The notes: a model not told the origin generated them from the sequence alone. A stretch of 64,000 bases of DNA from Marinobacter mangrovi (GCF_016798325.1 NZ_JAERVO010000001.1:434001-498000), one strand, 5' to 3'. Shown: positions 1-12,879, counted from the stretch's first letter. Translations and numbers: made by a program.

Positions 1-801
1 TACACCGGGAATCTGCACCTTCGTGGCGCTCATCAGCTCGTCATTGCTGTTGTAGGCCGCCGCGACCAGCTGGCCCCTTAACGCTGCTGTGCGAGAGTCG
101 GCGTCCAGGGGCACCGAATAGGCCGGCCAATCGGCCAGGTGGGGAAAGGCCTCCGCTGCATCGCTGGATAGCGTGCCGGCGGTGAGTTCGACCGACTGCC
201 CGCCAACGAGTGCGCCGTCGCTGACGTGGATACCGGCATTGGTGTCGTAACGCAACTCGACCCGGGCGGCGTTCCCGGCATCGTCCCAGACCAGGGTTTG
301 CCGATCGACCCAGTGGGCACTGGCGCCGTCGATGGTGATGTCGCTGCTGACCGGGCTGGTGTAGATCTCACCGGAGCCGCTGAGGGTAAATACCCGGCGG
401 CCCAGCTCGTCCAGATGCCAGATCATGTCGTTGCCACCAAGGTCCTTGCTGTCCCCGTTGTGCATGATGAAGTTGATGCACCCGGCCTCGTCGGTCAGGT
501 CGATCAGGTAGTAGGCGCCGTAAGTGTCGCTGACACCATCCGCGACATGAGCGCTGGTCCACTCGGTCGGGTTTGCAACGCCGGAGCAGCTGTCGGTGTT
601 CCACAGATGCAGTCCCCAGCCGTCGTAGGTGGCGTCGGGTCGTTTGTAGTAGAGCACTGCCTCGTTGGCACCGGGGTCGATCAGGGGCTCGGTGGTGTCG
701 CCGTCGGACGACCCGTCATTGCCCTGATCGGTCTTGCAGCCGGTCAGACCCGCCGCAAGGGCGAAGGCCAGGACCAGCGGAAGGGTTTTGCGCTGATTCA
801 T
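1..801 (-). CDS. pulA: Pullulanase-type lipoprotein, N-terminal part (cut by window edge)
   Basis: The frame is open from the ATG at 801 to the window edge, giving about 267 residues. It starts with a lipoprotein signal peptide: a hydrophobic core, then a LTGC lipobox with Cys22. A short Asp/Ser/Thr-rich linker follows, then a CBM41/pullulanase-associated module at about 45-140 (LYYKRPD, YDGWGLHLW, INFIMHNGD, GNDMIWHLDE). From about 145 an all-beta N2-like module begins (ITIDGASAHWVDR). The GH13 catalytic domain lies outside the window. The family hydrolyses alpha-1,6 bonds of pullulan and glycogen at the cell surface and feeds maltodextrins to LamB and MalEFGK. The gene lies downstream of lamB in the same direction, behind a terminator, so it probably has its own promoter. 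Function is inferred from the N-terminal modules only. Confidence 0.82.
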   Translation of the reverse strand, partial: MNQRKTLPLVLAFALAAGLTGCKTDQGNDGSSDGDTTEPLIDPGANEAVLYYKRPDATYDGWGLHLWNTDSCSGVANPTEWTSAHVADGVSDTYGAYYLIDLTDEAGCINFIMHNGDSKDLGGNDMIWHLDELGRRVFTLSGSGEIYTSPVSSDITIDGASAHWVDRQTLVWDDAGNAARVELRYDTNAGIHVSDGALVGGQSVELTAGTLSSDAAEAFPHLADWPAYSVPLDADSRTAALRGQLVAAAYNSNDELMSATKVQIPGV

Positions 802-938
802 GAGAAGCATTCCTTGTACGGTTGTTGTTTTTGGTACTGCGCAAGGAAATGGTCGCCGGTTGTAGTGTCTCTCCACATCCTCTGGAGGACGATTCATTGC
901 GGCGTAGAAGGCGGGGCGTAACGGGGGTGGAGGGCAAG
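802..938 (-). promoter_or_regulatory. Probable pulA promoter region with weak MalT-like cores
   Basis: This 137-base gap between the lamB terminator and pulA holds a GGAGGA core at 884-889, GGCGTAG at 901-907 and a GGGGCGTA element at about 914-921. The same GGCGTAG word appears beside the G-rich boxes at 2538, 32227 and 40935. Control by MalT is inferred from this similarity and from the gene's role; the match is poorer than at the other mal promoters. Confidence 0.4.
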
Positions 939-973
939 AAAAAACCTCCGAACCCGAAGGTGCGGAGGTTTTT
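939..973 (-). terminator. Rho-independent terminator after lamB
   Basis: A stem of AAAACCTCCG (941-950) pairs with CGGAGGTTTT (963-972) around a 12-base loop. It has T runs on both strands and may act bidirectionally. It lies 55 bases beyond the lamB stop and separates lamB from pulA. Confidence 0.85.
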
Positions 974-1027
974 CGGCTACCGAGTTCCCGGCCGGGAAGG
1001 AAGGGCCGGCCGGGTGTCAGGCCGGTG

Positions 1028-3477
<2,450 letters not shown>

Positions 3478-3885
3478 GTTTGGCTATCCCGCTATCACTC
3501 TGCTTCACTGAAAGTGCGTTATTAATCGACGATGCTCCGCGGTACTGCGTTGCCATTCATCGTGCGTGCCATTCCGAACCGCTGATCGCTGGCTCAGCAT
3601 GAGCTGCGCCGGTCGTTGCTCTCTTGCCCCGACAGACGGAGTCTGTCCCGGGCCTTTGCGACCGTTAAGGGCGCGAATTATACCGGTTTTAACCGGTCTC
3701 ATGTGTAGTAAAGTAGTCAAAAGATCCGAAAAAATCTTGGAATCCGTCCTTTTTAATGCGATTATTTTGTCAAAATTACTACATAGCGGCGCCCGAGCAG
3801 CGCTACCGTCTGAAAGTAACGGTGTCGTCTGCGATGAATCAGCCGCGGAATCCCTCAGAAACCAGGTTGAAGGACTGTCACAAGA
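3478..3885. promoter_or_regulatory. hexR-zwf divergent promoter region with HexR-like sites
   Basis: This 408-base gap carries an AT-rich core at about 3675-3785. Two 16-base candidates share TGTAGTAA: one at 3704-3719 (plus strand) and one at 3768-3783 (minus strand). A perfect inverted repeat, ACCGGTT/AACCGGT, lies at 3682-3697. A related 16-mer occurs in the gap-edd gap at 9870. I see no convincing gene in the gap; a short open frame at 3566-3889 has no supporting features. Confidence 0.55.
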
Positions 3886-5361
3886 ATGAGCCGGAAAAAC
3901 GAGAACCAGTGTGACCTGATCATGTTCGGCGCGCTGGGGGATTTGGCGCAGCGTAAACTGTTTCCTGCGCTCTACCAACTGGAAGCGGCCGGTCTGCTGG
4001 CGCCCAAGACACGCATTCTCGCCCTGGCGCGGCAGGATCTGGACACCGATGGCGCCCGTGAGCAGCTGCGTGCCAAGCTCAAGGAGCACGTGAAGCCGGC
4101 CGAGATGGACGAGAAGGTTATGACTCGCATTCTCTCGCGCATCGACTATCTCAAGCTGGATTTCGGCACCACCGATGATTACGTCGGCCTGCGTCAGTGG
4201 CGTGAATCCGGTGGCGGGGCACTGATTGTCTATATGGCCACACCGCCGGCCCTGTACGGGATGATTGCCCGCAACCTGAGGGAGACCGACTGCATCGACG
4301 CCGCCACCCGCGTGGTCGTCGAAAAGCCGATCGGTCACGACCTGGAGTCGTCCTATGAGATCAACGATCAACTGGCCGAAGTCTTCAACGAAAACCAGCT
4401 GTTCCGGATCGACCATTACCTGGGTAAGGAAACCGTCCAGAACCTGATCGCCCTGCGCTTTGCGAACAATCTGTTCGCCTCGCAGTGGAACCAGGACCAC
4501 ATTTCCCACGTCGAAATCACCGTGGCGGAAAGTGTCGGCATCGAAGGCCGCTGGGGCTATTTCGATCAGGCCGGCCAGATGCGGGACATGATCCAGAACC
4601 ACCTGCTTCAACTGCTGTGCCTGATCGCCATGGACCCGCCGTCGGACCTGTCTGCGGACAGTATCCGGGACGAGAAGGTCAAAGTGCTCAAGGCGCTGCG
4701 TCCGATTACGCCGGATCTGGTTGAAACCCACCTGGTCCGCGGCCAGTACACGGCCGGTACGGCGGCGGGCAAACCGGTGCCGGGTTACCTTGAAGAAGAG
4801 GATGCCGTACGGGGCAGCACCACCGAAACCTTTGTCGCCCTGAAGGCGGAGATCTCGAACTGGCGCTGGTCCGGTGTCCCGTTCTATATCCGTACGGGCA
4901 AGCGGATGCCGGAGAAGCTGTCGCAGATCATCATCCACTTCAAGCCGGCACCGCATTACATCTTTGATCCGGACCAGAAGCACTTGGCCAACAACAAGCT
5001 CATTATCCGCCTTCAGCCGGATGAAGGGATGTCGCTGCAGATCCTGACCAAGGATCAGGGTCTGGACAAAGGCATGCGCCTGCGCCAGGGCCCGCTGGAG
5101 CTGACGTTCTCCGAAACCTTCAAGCAGGCCCGCATCCCCGACGCCTACGAGCGGCTGCTGTGGGAAACCATGAAGGGGAACCAGTACCTCTTCGTGCGCC
5201 GGGATGAAGTGGAGTACGCGTGGCGCTGGGTGGACCAGGTCATCTCCAACTGGGAAGAGCACGCGTCGCCGCCCAAGCGCTACGCGGCTGGAACCTGGGG
5301 GCCGGTCGCTTCCATTGCCCTGATCACCCGTGATGGCAGGAGCTGGTATGAAGATGCCTGA
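3886..5361 (+). CDS. zwf: Glucose-6-phosphate 1-dehydrogenase
   Basis: It oxidises glucose 6-phosphate to 6-phosphogluconolactone with NADP(+) or NAD(+), the entry step to the Entner-Doudoroff and pentose phosphate routes. It has 491 residues, the normal family length. The nucleotide-binding fold has [11 protein letters not shown] at about 15-25, and EKPIGHDL and the substrate signature RIDHYLGKE (about 174-182) are intact. It is the first gene of zwf-pgl-eda; pgl overlaps its end by 14 bases. HexR-like sites lie in the upstream gap. Confidence 0.97.
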   Translation: MSRKNENQCDLIMFGALGDLAQRKLFPALYQLEAAGLLAPKTRILALARQDLDTDGAREQLRAKLKEHVKPAEMDEKVMTRILSRIDYLKLDFGTTDDYVGLRQWRESGGGALIVYMATPPALYGMIARNLRETDCIDAATRVVVEKPIGHDLESSYEINDQLAEVFNENQLFRIDHYLGKETVQNLIALRFANNLFASQWNQDHISHVEITVAESVGIEGRWGYFDQAGQMRDMIQNHLLQLLCLIAMDPPSDLSADSIRDEKVKVLKALRPITPDLVETHLVRGQYTAGTAAGKPVPGYLEEEDAVRGSTTETFVALKAEISNWRWSGVPFYIRTGKRMPEKLSQIIIHFKPAPHYIFDPDQKHLANNKLIIRLQPDEGMSLQILTKDQGLDKGMRLRQGPLELTFSETFKQARIPDAYERLLWETMKGNQYLFVRRDEVEYAWRWVDQVISNWEEHASPPKRYAAGTWGPVASIALITRDGRSWYEDA

Positions 5362-6067
5362 TATCGATTGGCCGTCCACTGTGAATCCCGTCCTTGGAGA
5401 GAGTGCCGAAGAGGTGGCGGGCAAGCTGGCAGATGCGGTAGCCGAACGGCTCGAACAGGCGCTGGCGAGTCGTGACCGGGCCAGCATAGCCTTGTCTGGC
5501 GGCAGTACGCCCAAGCCGTTTTTTGAAAGGCTGCGGGATAAGCCGCTGGATTGGTCGCGGGTGGACGTCACCCTGGCCGACGAGCGGTGGGTGCCGTTCG
5601 AATCCAGCGACAGCAATGAGCGCTTGCTGCATGAGCATTTCCTGCAGGGCGCCGCTGCCAAGGCCCGCTTTATCGGCATGAAGCAGGCGCATGAAAGCGC
5701 CAATGCGGGTCAGCCGCTGGCCGAGCAGGCCCTGTCCGAACTGGCCTGGCCACTGGATGTGCTGGTGCTGGGCATGGGGAACGATGGCCACACGGCTTCC
5801 CTGTTCCCGGATGCGCCTGAAATTGATCGGGCGCTGGATGTCAGTCAGCCAGACCGTTGTATGGCGTTGCATCCGGCCTCCCAGCCCCAGGCGCGCCTGT
5901 CGCTGACCCGCAGGGCCCTGGAGAATGCGGGCTGGATTGCCCTTCATCTGAAAGGCGAGGACAAGATGGACACGCTGCGCGCCGCCATGGACGACATGGC
6001 CGCGGTACGCGAGATGCCGATCCGGTTATTCCTCAGCCTGGGGCTCAATCTGTTCTGGAGCCCCTGA
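5348..6067 (+). CDS. pgl: 6-phosphogluconolactonase
   Basis: It hydrolyses 6-phosphogluconolactone to 6-phosphogluconate. The protein has 239 residues from the ATG at 5348, which sits five bases after AGGAG; the in-frame ATG at 5330 lacks a ribosome site. Family signatures are [13 protein letters not shown] (sugar-phosphate binding), [12 protein letters not shown] and [14 protein letters not shown] with the catalytic-loop His. It overlaps the 3' end of zwf, indicating translational coupling within the zwf-pgl-eda operon. Confidence 0.95.
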   Translation: MKMPDIDWPSTVNPVLGESAEEVAGKLADAVAERLEQALASRDRASIALSGGSTPKPFFERLRDKPLDWSRVDVTLADERWVPFESSDSNERLLHEHFLQGAAAKARFIGMKQAHESANAGQPLAEQALSELAWPLDVLVLGMGNDGHTASLFPDAPEIDRALDVSQPDRCMALHPASQPQARLSLTRRALENAGWIALHLKGEDKMDTLRAAMDDMAAVREMPIRLFLSLGLNLFWSP

Positions 6068-6096
6068 ATTCCCCGTATACAGAGAGACGATCTGCA

Positions 6097-6750
6097 ATGC
6101 CTTCATTATTGACAGAAACACATCGGCAACAGGTTCAGGCGCTGCTGGCAGCCTGCCCGCTGGTGCCGGTGATTGCCCTTAACAAGCCGGAGGACGCGCT
6201 GCCGCTGGGCAAGGCGCTGGTGGCCGGTGGCATCAACATCCTCGAGATTACCTTGCGCACGCCGTACGGTCTGGATGCCATTCGTGAGCTGCGCGCCGAG
6301 CTGCCCGACGTGTGGGTGGGCGCGGGTACCGTGACCACGGTTGAGCAATACAAGCAGGTTGAGGAAGCGGGTGCGCAATTCGTGATTACGCCGGGTCTGA
6401 CCGAGGCGTTGCTGGATTACGCGATTACCGCCAAGGCGCCGTTGTTGCCGGGCGTGTCGACCCTCTCCGAGATGATGATGGGTTATCAGCGCGGTTTCCG
6501 TCACTTCAAATTCTTCCCGGCGGAAGCGTCCGGTGGCAAGGCGGCCCTGAAAGCCTTCTCCGGCCCGTTCCCGGACGTGGTGTTCTGTCCCACCGGCGGT
6601 ATTGGTAAGGATACGGCCAGGGATTACCTGGCGCTGAGCAATGTCGCTGCCGTTGGCGGTAGCTGGCTGACACCGAAAGACGCGATCGAGGCCGGTGACT
6701 GGGAACGAGTGACTGAAATCGCCCGGGAGAGTCTGGCTCTGCTGAAGTGA
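6097..6750 (+). CDS. eda: KDPG aldolase (2-keto-3-deoxy-6-phosphogluconate aldolase)
   Basis: It splits KDPG into pyruvate and glyceraldehyde 3-phosphate, the last Entner-Doudoroff step. The protein has 217 residues in a single TIM barrel. The catalytic Glu lies in NILEITLRT and the Schiff-base Lys in HFKFFPAEASGG; the phosphate loop CPTGGIGKD is present. The start at 6097 follows an AGAGAGA ribosome site; an in-frame upstream extension to 5857 runs through pgl and is rejected. It is the last gene of zwf-pgl-eda and is followed by a strong terminator. edd is in a separate operon with glk. Confidence 0.96.
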   Translation: MPSLLTETHRQQVQALLAACPLVPVIALNKPEDALPLGKALVAGGINILEITLRTPYGLDAIRELRAELPDVWVGAGTVTTVEQYKQVEEAGAQFVITPGLTEALLDYAITAKAPLLPGVSTLSEMMMGYQRGFRHFKFFPAEASGGKAALKAFSGPFPDVVFCPTGGIGKDTARDYLALSNVAAVGGSWLTPKDAIEAGDWERVTEIARESLALLK

Positions 6751-6778
6751 CTGGGTGGTTGTAAAGAGTAGTTGGGTT

Positions 6779-6802
6779 GGGCGCCTTCGGGCGCCCTTTT
6801 TT
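6779..6802 (+). terminator. Terminator after eda
   Basis: Perfect 7-bp stem GGGCGCC/GGCGCCC with a TTCG tetraloop, followed by six T residues. Confidence 0.95.
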
Positions 6803-6856
6803 GTGGGCAATCAGGCATCATTCCAGCCTACGTGCGGCGTGTAACCTAGGGGCTGC

Positions 6857-6950
6857 CTTTCAGGCGGCTCCGAAGCTGAAGCCCGGCTACATGGTTGCAG
6901 GCTGCCCCGAGCGTGTAGCAGATGCTTTAGCTTCTGAGGCGGCGTGGGCC
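6857..6950 (+). repeat. Palindromic intergenic repeat, family 1, copy A
   Basis: The copy contains CTCCGAAGCTGAAGC...GGCTACA (about 6869-6891) and, inverted, TGTAGCAGATGCTTTAGC with flank TTCTGAGG (6914-6938), so the element folds into a long imperfect hairpin. A short GC stem (GCTGCC...GGCGGC) precedes it. The copies at 6983 and 37571 show the same order. No open frame is conserved between copies. Confidence 0.75.
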
Positions 6951-6982
6951 GCCCGACCCCTTGCTCGTGGTAGGTTGCATTG

Positions 6983-7100
6983 GCAGCCCTTCGGTCTGCT
7001 CCGAAGCTGAAGCGTCGGCTACATTTGTCAGCAGACTTGAGCATGTAGCAGATACTTTTAGCTTCTGAGGCGCCGCCAGGTGCCCTTCATTCTGACGCCA
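6983..7100 (+). repeat. Palindromic intergenic repeat, family 1, copy B
   Basis: This is a tandem neighbour of copy A and the best match to copy C at 37571. The order is GCAGCCC-type stem, CTCCGAAGCTGAAGCGTCGG, CTACAT, a variable loop, ATGTAGCAGAT, GCTTCTGAGGCGCCGCCAGG, TGCCC. The loop and hairpin tip differ while the arms are conserved. The rest of the 484-base gap between eda and pyk shows only these repeats and terminators. Confidence 0.78.
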
Positions 7101-7138
7101 TCAGGCAAGGGTTGGACTGAGATTGGATTCGGAGGGAG

Positions 7139-7180
7139 AGAAAAAGGGCAGGAGAGCTAACGGGAGTAAGCCCTCCTGCC
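7139..7180 (-). terminator. Terminator after pyk
   Basis: On the minus strand, GGCAGGAG pairs with CTCCTGCC (plus-strand arms at 7147-7154 and 7173-7180), followed by CTTTTT. It lies 55 bases past the pyk stop. Confidence 0.85.
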
Positions 7181-7234
7181 AAGTCTACGTCGGTTGGAGC
7201 ACCACGCAGTTCGTCGGAAAGAGTGGGGTGGGGG

Positions 7235-8683
7235 TTACTGGATCGTGTCCCCCACGCGCAGGATTTTCATCGTGTTGGTGCCGCCCTGGGCGTTGACGTA
7301 ATCGCCCTTGGTAACCACGACCAGATCGCCTTTCTGCACCACCCCGCGCTGGATCAGTTCCTCCACGGCGCGAGCGTTGGTTTCCTCGTTCGGAATGATC
7401 TGGGAATCGAACGGGACCGTCTGTACGCCACGATAGAGCACCACACGATGCTGGGTGCTGTGATGACGGGAGAAGGCGAAGATCGGCAGGCTGGATTTGA
7501 TACGGGACATCAGCAGTGGGGTCGCGCCGGTTTCCGTCAGGCAGATGATCGCGGCCACACCCTCGAGGTGGTTGGCGGCATACATCGCCGACAGGGCGAT
7601 CGCCTCGTCCACTCGCTCCATGCTTTCGTGGATGCGGTGCTTGGAGACGTGCATCGAGGGCTGCTTTTCCGCGCCCAGACAGATGCGCACCATGGCTTCC
7701 ACTGCTTCTTTCGGGTAGTCGCCCACGGCCGTTTCGGCGGACAGCATGACGGCGTCGGTGTAGTCCATGACGGCGTTGGCCACATCCGAGACTTCCGCCC
7801 GGGTTGGCATCGGGTTGTCGATCATCGACTCCATCATCTGCGTCGCGGTGATCACCACGCGGTCCAGGCTGCGGGCCCGGTTGATGATGTGCTTCTGGAC
7901 ACCCACGAGTTCCGCATCGCCGATCTCCACGGCCAGATCGCCCCGGGCCACCATGACCGCGTCGGAGGCTTCGATCACGGCGTCCAGCTGGTCCGGATTG
8001 TGGGCCAGTTCGGCGCGTTCGATCTTGGCCACGAGCGCGGCTTCGGAGCCGGCTTCGCGCAAGAGGGCGCGGGCCGTGTGCATGTCGTCCGCCGTACGTA
8101 CGAACGAGACGGCGACGTAGTCGGCGTTCAGTTCCGCAGCCGTCTTGATGTCCTGCTTGTCCTTCTCGGTCAGCGCGTCGGCCGACAGGCCGCCACCGCG
8201 CTTGTTCAGCCCCTTGTTGTTGGACAGGGGGCCGCCGATCAGCACGCGGGAGGTGATGCTGTGGCTGTCGACAGCCTCAACTTCCATCTCGATGCGGCCG
8301 TCATCCAGAACCAGGATATCGCCCGGCTTGACGTCGTCGATGAGCTGTTCGTAGTCGATGCCAACGCGTTCGTTGTCACCGGCTTCCTTGTCCATGCTGG
8401 CATCCAGAGTGAACGTCTGGCCCGCCTGCAGGGTGATCTTGTTCTCCGCAAAACGGGCGATACGGAGCTTGGGGCCCTGCAAATCTGCGAGCAGTGCAAC
8501 GAAGCGACCCTGCGCCTTGGCCGTTTCGCGGACCAGGCGGGCGCGCTCAATGTGGTCATTGGCGCTGCCGTGGGAGAAGTTGAGACGGGTGACGTCGACT
8601 CCGGCTGCGATGATACCGGCCAGTGATTCCGGTGAGTCCGTGGCGGGGCCGAGCGTGGCGACAATCTTGGTGCGCCTGAGCAT
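7235..8683 (-). CDS. pyk: Pyruvate kinase
   Basis: It converts phosphoenolpyruvate and ADP to pyruvate and ATP. The protein has 482 residues. Motifs are [17 protein letters not shown] at the N-terminus, RLNFSHGS, the active-site signature ([11 protein letters not shown]), [21 protein letters not shown] and [15 protein letters not shown]. The length and lack of an extra C-terminal domain fit the PykA/PykF type. It follows gap by 90 bases in the same direction, so a gap-pyk operon is likely; an AGAGGA ribosome site precedes the ATG. HexR control of this pair is known in related bacteria and fits the sites upstream of gap. Confidence 0.97.
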   Translation of the reverse strand: MLRRTKIVATLGPATDSPESLAGIIAAGVDVTRLNFSHGSANDHIERARLVRETAKAQGRFVALLADLQGPKLRIARFAENKITLQAGQTFTLDASMDKEAGDNERVGIDYEQLIDDVKPGDILVLDDGRIEMEVEAVDSHSITSRVLIGGPLSNNKGLNKRGGGLSADALTEKDKQDIKTAAELNADYVAVSFVRTADDMHTARALLREAGSEAALVAKIERAELAHNPDQLDAVIEASDAVMVARGDLAVEIGDAELVGVQKHIINRARSLDRVVITATQMMESMIDNPMPTRAEVSDVANAVMDYTDAVMLSAETAVGDYPKEAVEAMVRICLGAEKQPSMHVSKHRIHESMERVDEAIALSAMYAANHLEGVAAIICLTETGATPLLMSRIKSSLPIFAFSRHHSTQHRVVLYRGVQTVPFDSQIIPNEETNARAVEELIQRGVVQKGDLVVVTKGDYVNAQGGTNTMKILRVGDTIQ

Positions 8684-8773
8684 TGAAAGCGTGTCCTCTG
8701 ATGCTAACCGGGAGATCGCTCGGTAAAAGCGATCTCCCAGAGTGAGTGAAACAGTGGTTCTGGTCGGCGGCGC

Positions 8774-9781
8774 TTACTTCTTGTGCGCAGCCATCAGGGC
8801 ACGCGTATTGTCCAGCATCCGGTTGGAGAAGCCCCATTCATTGTCGTACCAGGCCATGACTTTTACGTGACGGCCATTGGCACGGGTATGATTGGCGTCG
8901 AAAATGCTGGAAAGTGAAGAATGGTTGTAATCGACGCTGACCAGTTTCTCTTCACTATAGCCGAGGATCGGGTTCTGTTCGGCAGCCTTGCGGACAAACT
9001 CGTTGATCTCTTCCACGGACGTGTCGCGTCCGGCGATAAAGCTCAGATCCACCAGCGATACATTGATGGTCGGTACGCGCACGGCGAGGCCATCCAGTTT
9101 GCCGTCCAGTTCCGGGAGCACCTTGCCGATCGCGGCAGCGGCGCCGGTCTTGGTCGGAATCATGGACTGGGTAGCCGACCGGGCACGATAGATGTCCTTG
9201 TGGTAGACATCGCTCAGCTTCTGGTCGTTGGTGTAGGAATGGATGGTGGTCATCAGGCCGCTTTCGATGCCCACGCCATCGTGAATCGCCTTCACGACCG
9301 GCGCCAGACAGTTGGTGGTGCAAGACGCGTTGGAGATGATCTGGTGCTCGGCGGTCAGGGTGTCGTCATTGACGCCGTAGACAATGGTGGCGTCGGCGTC
9401 GCCGGACGGTGCAGAAATGATGACGCATTGGGCGCCGGCTTCCAGGTGAGCGGCGGCGGCTTTGCGAGACGTGAAAATACCGGTGCACTCCAGCACCACG
9501 TCCACATCAAAGGCTTTCCAGGGCAGGTTGGCCGGATCGCGTTCGGCGCTGATGCCGATGCGGTCGCCGTTCACCGTCAGGGATTCGGAATCATGACTGA
9601 CTTCGCCACCGAAACGGCCGTGTACACTGTCATACTTGAGCAGGTGGGCATTGGTTTCGGCGTCGCCAAGATCGTTGATGGCGACAACCTGCATGTCCTT
9701 GCGGTAGTCATTTTCATAAAGGGCGCGCAGAACGTTGCGACCGATGCGTCCGAAACCGTTGATAGCGATGCGAGTAGTCAT
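8774..9781 (-). CDS. gap: Glyceraldehyde-3-phosphate dehydrogenase, type I
   Basis: It makes 1,3-bisphosphoglycerate from glyceraldehyde 3-phosphate, NAD(+) and phosphate. The protein has 335 residues. The NAD fold is [17 protein letters not shown]; the catalytic Cys lies in [15 protein letters not shown], with the partner His in [10 protein letters not shown]; the C-terminal signature [12 protein letters not shown] is intact. A GGAGG ribosome site precedes the ATG. It is divergent from edd-glk across a 287-base AT-rich gap with HexR-like sequences, and pyk follows it. Confidence 0.97.
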   Translation of the reverse strand: MTTRIAINGFGRIGRNVLRALYENDYRKDMQVVAINDLGDAETNAHLLKYDSVHGRFGGEVSHDSESLTVNGDRIGISAERDPANLPWKAFDVDVVLECTGIFTSRKAAAAHLEAGAQCVIISAPSGDADATIVYGVNDDTLTAEHQIISNASCTTNCLAPVVKAIHDGVGIESGLMTTIHSYTNDQKLSDVYHKDIYRARSATQSMIPTKTGAAAAIGKVLPELDGKLDGLAVRVPTINVSLVDLSFIAGRDTSVEEINEFVRKAAEQNPILGYSEEKLVSVDYNHSSLSSIFDANHTRANGRHVKVMAWYDNEWGFSNRMLDNTRALMAAHKK

Positions 9782-10068
9782 GTCGGGCCTCCGCTGACTG
9801 TGATTGTTGTGCGGGTCGGCGGCCTGATGGACCTGTGGAGAGGTCTTTCAGGTCGGATTACCAATTCTATGTAGTAAACATAACAAAATTAATTCCGGGT
9901 ATGTAGATTAATTCGTGAAAAAGACAAAATAATTACGTAGGATTACGGCCATAAGTGCCGTGTCATGTGATAATTTGATCAATGATTGGACAGTTGTGGC
10001 CGAGTGGTGTTCCCGTGATCACGGCCGGTCGCCGCAACTGTTGCCGCGACAAGAATCAGGAGAGAGAC
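9782..10068. promoter_or_regulatory. gap-edd divergent promoter region with HexR-like site
   Basis: A 16-base element TGTAGTAAACATAACA lies at 9870-9885; related TGTAGA/TACGTAG words occur at 9902 and 9934-9940 within an AT-rich stretch (about 9865-9960). The first eight bases match both candidates upstream of zwf. The gap serves two catabolic operons that HexR controls in related organisms. An AGGAGA ribosome site lies before edd. Confidence 0.5.
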
Positions 10069-11889
10069 ATGCATCCGATTGTGGAGAAAGTGACCCAGCG
10101 GATAATCGAGCGTAGCCGGGCAGGGCGCGAGGATTACCTGCGGAGAATGGCGGAACTCGGCGAGCAGTCACCGCAGCGAGGTGTGCTCTCCTGTGGCAAC
10201 CTGGCGCACGGTTTTGCCGCCTGTTGCCAGCCCGACAAGGACACCCTCAAGCTGATGAACAAGGCGAACGTCGCCATCGTGTCCGCCTACAACGACATGC
10301 TGTCGGCGCATCAGCCTTACCACCGTTTCCCGGATGTGATTCGCGAGGCGGCGCATGGTATGGGTTCAGTCGCCCAGTTCGCCGGCGGTACGCCTGCCAT
10401 GTGCGACGGTGTCACCCAGGGGCAGCCGGGCATGGAGCTGAGTCTGTTCTCCCGTGATGTGATCGCCATGAGCACCGCGGTGGCGCTGAGCCACAACATG
10501 TTTGATGCCACCCTCCTGCTGGGTATCTGCGACAAGATCGTGCCGGGCCTGCTGATCGGCTCCCTGAGCTATGGCTACCTGCCGACCGTGCTGGTGCCGG
10601 CTGGCCCCATGCCGTCCGGCCTGCCCAATAAAGAGAAGCAGCGCATCCGTCAGCTGTACGCCGAAGGGAAAGTGGGCAAGGACGAATTGCTGGAAGCCGA
10701 AAGCGCGTCCTATCACAGTGCCGGGACCTGCACCTTCTATGGCACCGCCAACAGCAACCAGCTGCTGGTGGAAGTCATGGGGCTGCACATGCCGGGCTCG
10801 GCCTTCATTCATCCCGATACCGATTTGCGCGATGCCCTGACCACCGCCGCGACGGAACAGGTGGTGAAACTGTCCAAGCCAAACGGCGGCAAGCTGGGCC
10901 TGGCGGACATGGTGTCGGAGAAGAGCATTGTCAACGCCCTGGTGGCGCTGCTGGTTACCGGCGGTTCCACCAACCACACCATCCACTGGATCGCGATTGC
11001 CCGGGCGGCGGGGATCACCATCAACTGGGACGACTACGCCGAGCTGTCGTCGGTCGTACCGTCCATGACCCGCATCTACCCCAACGGCCAGGCCGATATC
11101 AACGCGTTCCACGACGCGGGCGGCACGCCGTTCCTGATTCGCGAATTGCTGGAGCATGGCTACCTGCACAACGACGTGGAAACCGTGGTGGGCCATGGTC
11201 TGGAGCGCTACACCCAGATGCCGTCGCTGGATAACGGCAAGCTGGTGTGGTCGCCGTCGAACACCGAAAGCAGCGACAAGGAAGTGCTCAGCTCCGCGGA
11301 CGAGCCGTTTGCGCCGGAAGGGGGGCTGCGGGTTCTCGACGGCAACCTCGGCCGCGGCGTGATCAAGGTGTCTGCGGTTAAGCCGGATCACCACATCGTG
11401 CGCGCACCGGCCGTGGTCCTCAATGACCAGAACGAGCTGGCCAAGGCGTTCGACGCCGGGGATCTGGACAAGGACTGCGTCGTCGTCGTTCGCTTCCAGG
11501 GTCCAAAAGCGAACGGAATGCCGGAGCTGCACAAGCTGACGCCGTATCTGGGTGTCCTGCAGGATCGCGGCTATCACGTGGCGCTGGTCACTGACGGCCG
11601 TATGTCCGGTGCGTCCGGCAAAGTGCCGGCCGCCATTCACGTGTATCCGGAGGCGCTTGACGGAGGTCCGCTGTCCAAGGTGCGCGACGGCGACATCATC
11701 TGTGTCGACGCCACCAAGGGGCGGCTGGATATCGACGTCTCCGACGACGAATTCGCGGCCCGGGAGTCGGACCGCATTGATCTCCGCGCCGTGCATCAAG
11801 GCTACGGCCGCGAGCTGTTTGGCTGGATGCGTCGTTCTGCCGGTACGCCGGAGGAGGGTGCCAGCTTCTTCTGGAGTCACGACGCATGA
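10069..11889 (+). CDS. edd: 6-phosphogluconate dehydratase
   Basis: It dehydrates 6-phosphogluconate to KDPG. The protein has 606 residues of the IlvD/Edd [4Fe-4S] family. Cluster and active-site landmarks are [33 protein letters not shown] and [15 protein letters not shown]; the C-terminal [18 protein letters not shown] is present. The ATG at 10069 follows AGGAGA, while the longer frame from 9982 has no ribosome site. glk starts in an ATGA overlap with its stop, so edd-glk is an operon. Confidence 0.97.
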   Translation: MHPIVEKVTQRIIERSRAGREDYLRRMAELGEQSPQRGVLSCGNLAHGFAACCQPDKDTLKLMNKANVAIVSAYNDMLSAHQPYHRFPDVIREAAHGMGSVAQFAGGTPAMCDGVTQGQPGMELSLFSRDVIAMSTAVALSHNMFDATLLLGICDKIVPGLLIGSLSYGYLPTVLVPAGPMPSGLPNKEKQRIRQLYAEGKVGKDELLEAESASYHSAGTCTFYGTANSNQLLVEVMGLHMPGSAFIHPDTDLRDALTTAATEQVVKLSKPNGGKLGLADMVSEKSIVNALVALLVTGGSTNHTIHWIAIARAAGITINWDDYAELSSVVPSMTRIYPNGQADINAFHDAGGTPFLIRELLEHGYLHNDVETVVGHGLERYTQMPSLDNGKLVWSPSNTESSDKEVLSSADEPFAPEGGLRVLDGNLGRGVIKVSAVKPDHHIVRAPAVVLNDQNELAKAFDAGDLDKDCVVVVRFQGPKANGMPELHKLTPYLGVLQDRGYHVALVTDGRMSGASGKVPAAIHVYPEALDGGPLSKVRDGDIICVDATKGRLDIDVSDDEFAARESDRIDLRAVHQGYGRELFGWMRRSAGTPEEGASFFWSHDA

Positions 11890-12869
11890 CCGATCAATCC
11901 ATGGTAGAGCTGGTCGGCGACATCGGCGGGACCAACGCCCGTTTTGCGCTGGCCCAGGAAGGGGATGTCCGTCCGCACGCCATTGAAATCCTGCGCTGCG
12001 GCGACTACGACAACCTGGATGGGGCCATCCGGGCGTACATGGAAAAGGTTGGTATCGATCGCATCAAGGACGTCTGTCTGGCGGTTGCCGGTCCGGTGCC
12101 GTCGGCCGATGATCCTGACGCCCAGGTGCGGATGACCAACAACCACTGGCGGTTCGGCCTGCGGGACATTCGCGAGCAGTTCGGTCTGCGCTCATTCAAG
12201 GTGATCAACGATTTCACCGCCATGGCGCTGGGCGTCCCCCACGTGCCGGAGGATCAGCTGGTCCACGTCTGTGGCGGGCCTGGCAATGCCCGGCGGGCGC
12301 GGCTGGTCATCGGGCCGGGGACCGGACTCGGCGTGTCGGGGCTGGTTCCGCTGCGCGATGGCTGGATTCCGTTGATGACCGAAGGCGGTCACGTGGATTT
12401 CGCGCCCACCGACGAGACCGAGATTGCCATCCTGCGGATTCTCAAGGAACGCTTTGGACGGGTTTCTGTGGAGCGGATCCTCTGCGGCCAGGGGCTGCTG
12501 AATCTCTACCAGGCCCACGCTGAAATCCAGGGCGTTGCAGCGCCGATGGATGCGCCGGAGAAAATCTCCAACGCCGCTGTGAACGACGGTGACCCGCTGG
12601 CTCGTCACGCGCTCCGCCATTTCTGCGAGATCCTCGGCCGGACCGCAGGCAATGCCGCGCTCACGGTGGGTAGCCTGGGTGGCGTCTACCTGTGCGGCGG
12701 CATCTTGCCGCGCTTCCTCGACTTTTTCCTGGAAAGCCCTTTCCAGGCAGCGTTCGAGGACAAGGGCCGCATGCGGCCGTTGATGGAATCGACGCCGGTC
12801 CATGTGGTGATGGAGCCGTACACCGGGCTGCTGGGGGCCGCCGAAGCCCTGCGTAACCCCGAAGTCTGA
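11886..12869 (+). CDS. glk: Glucokinase
   Basis: It phosphorylates glucose with ATP. The protein has 327 residues of the bacterial Glk (ROK-independent) family. The N-terminal phosphate motif is [13 protein letters not shown], the substrate region is [12 protein letters not shown], the second ATP loop is [14 protein letters not shown], and [10 protein letters not shown] and [12 protein letters not shown] are present. It overlaps edd by four bases. It probably takes the glucose released by the intracellular alpha-glucosidase at 39155; no PTS or glucose-specific permease is visible in the window. Confidence 0.96.
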   Translation: MTDQSMVELVGDIGGTNARFALAQEGDVRPHAIEILRCGDYDNLDGAIRAYMEKVGIDRIKDVCLAVAGPVPSADDPDAQVRMTNNHWRFGLRDIREQFGLRSFKVINDFTAMALGVPHVPEDQLVHVCGGPGNARRARLVIGPGTGLGVSGLVPLRDGWIPLMTEGGHVDFAPTDETEIAILRILKERFGRVSVERILCGQGLLNLYQAHAEIQGVAAPMDAPEKISNAAVNDGDPLARHALRHFCEILGRTAGNAALTVGSLGGVYLCGGILPRFLDFFLESPFQAAFEDKGRMRPLMESTPVHVVMEPYTGLLGAAEALRNPEV

Positions 12870-12879
12870 GTCGTATCCC

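Noticed and set aside
3566-3889. 107-residue frame between hexR and zwf
   Set aside because: It runs through the AT-rich promoter and HexR-like sites and has no recognisable features.
3505-5703. 732-residue open frame on the minus strand
   Set aside because: It is antisense to zwf and pgl, which have full family motifs; the long frame is a high-GC shadow without domains or a ribosome site.
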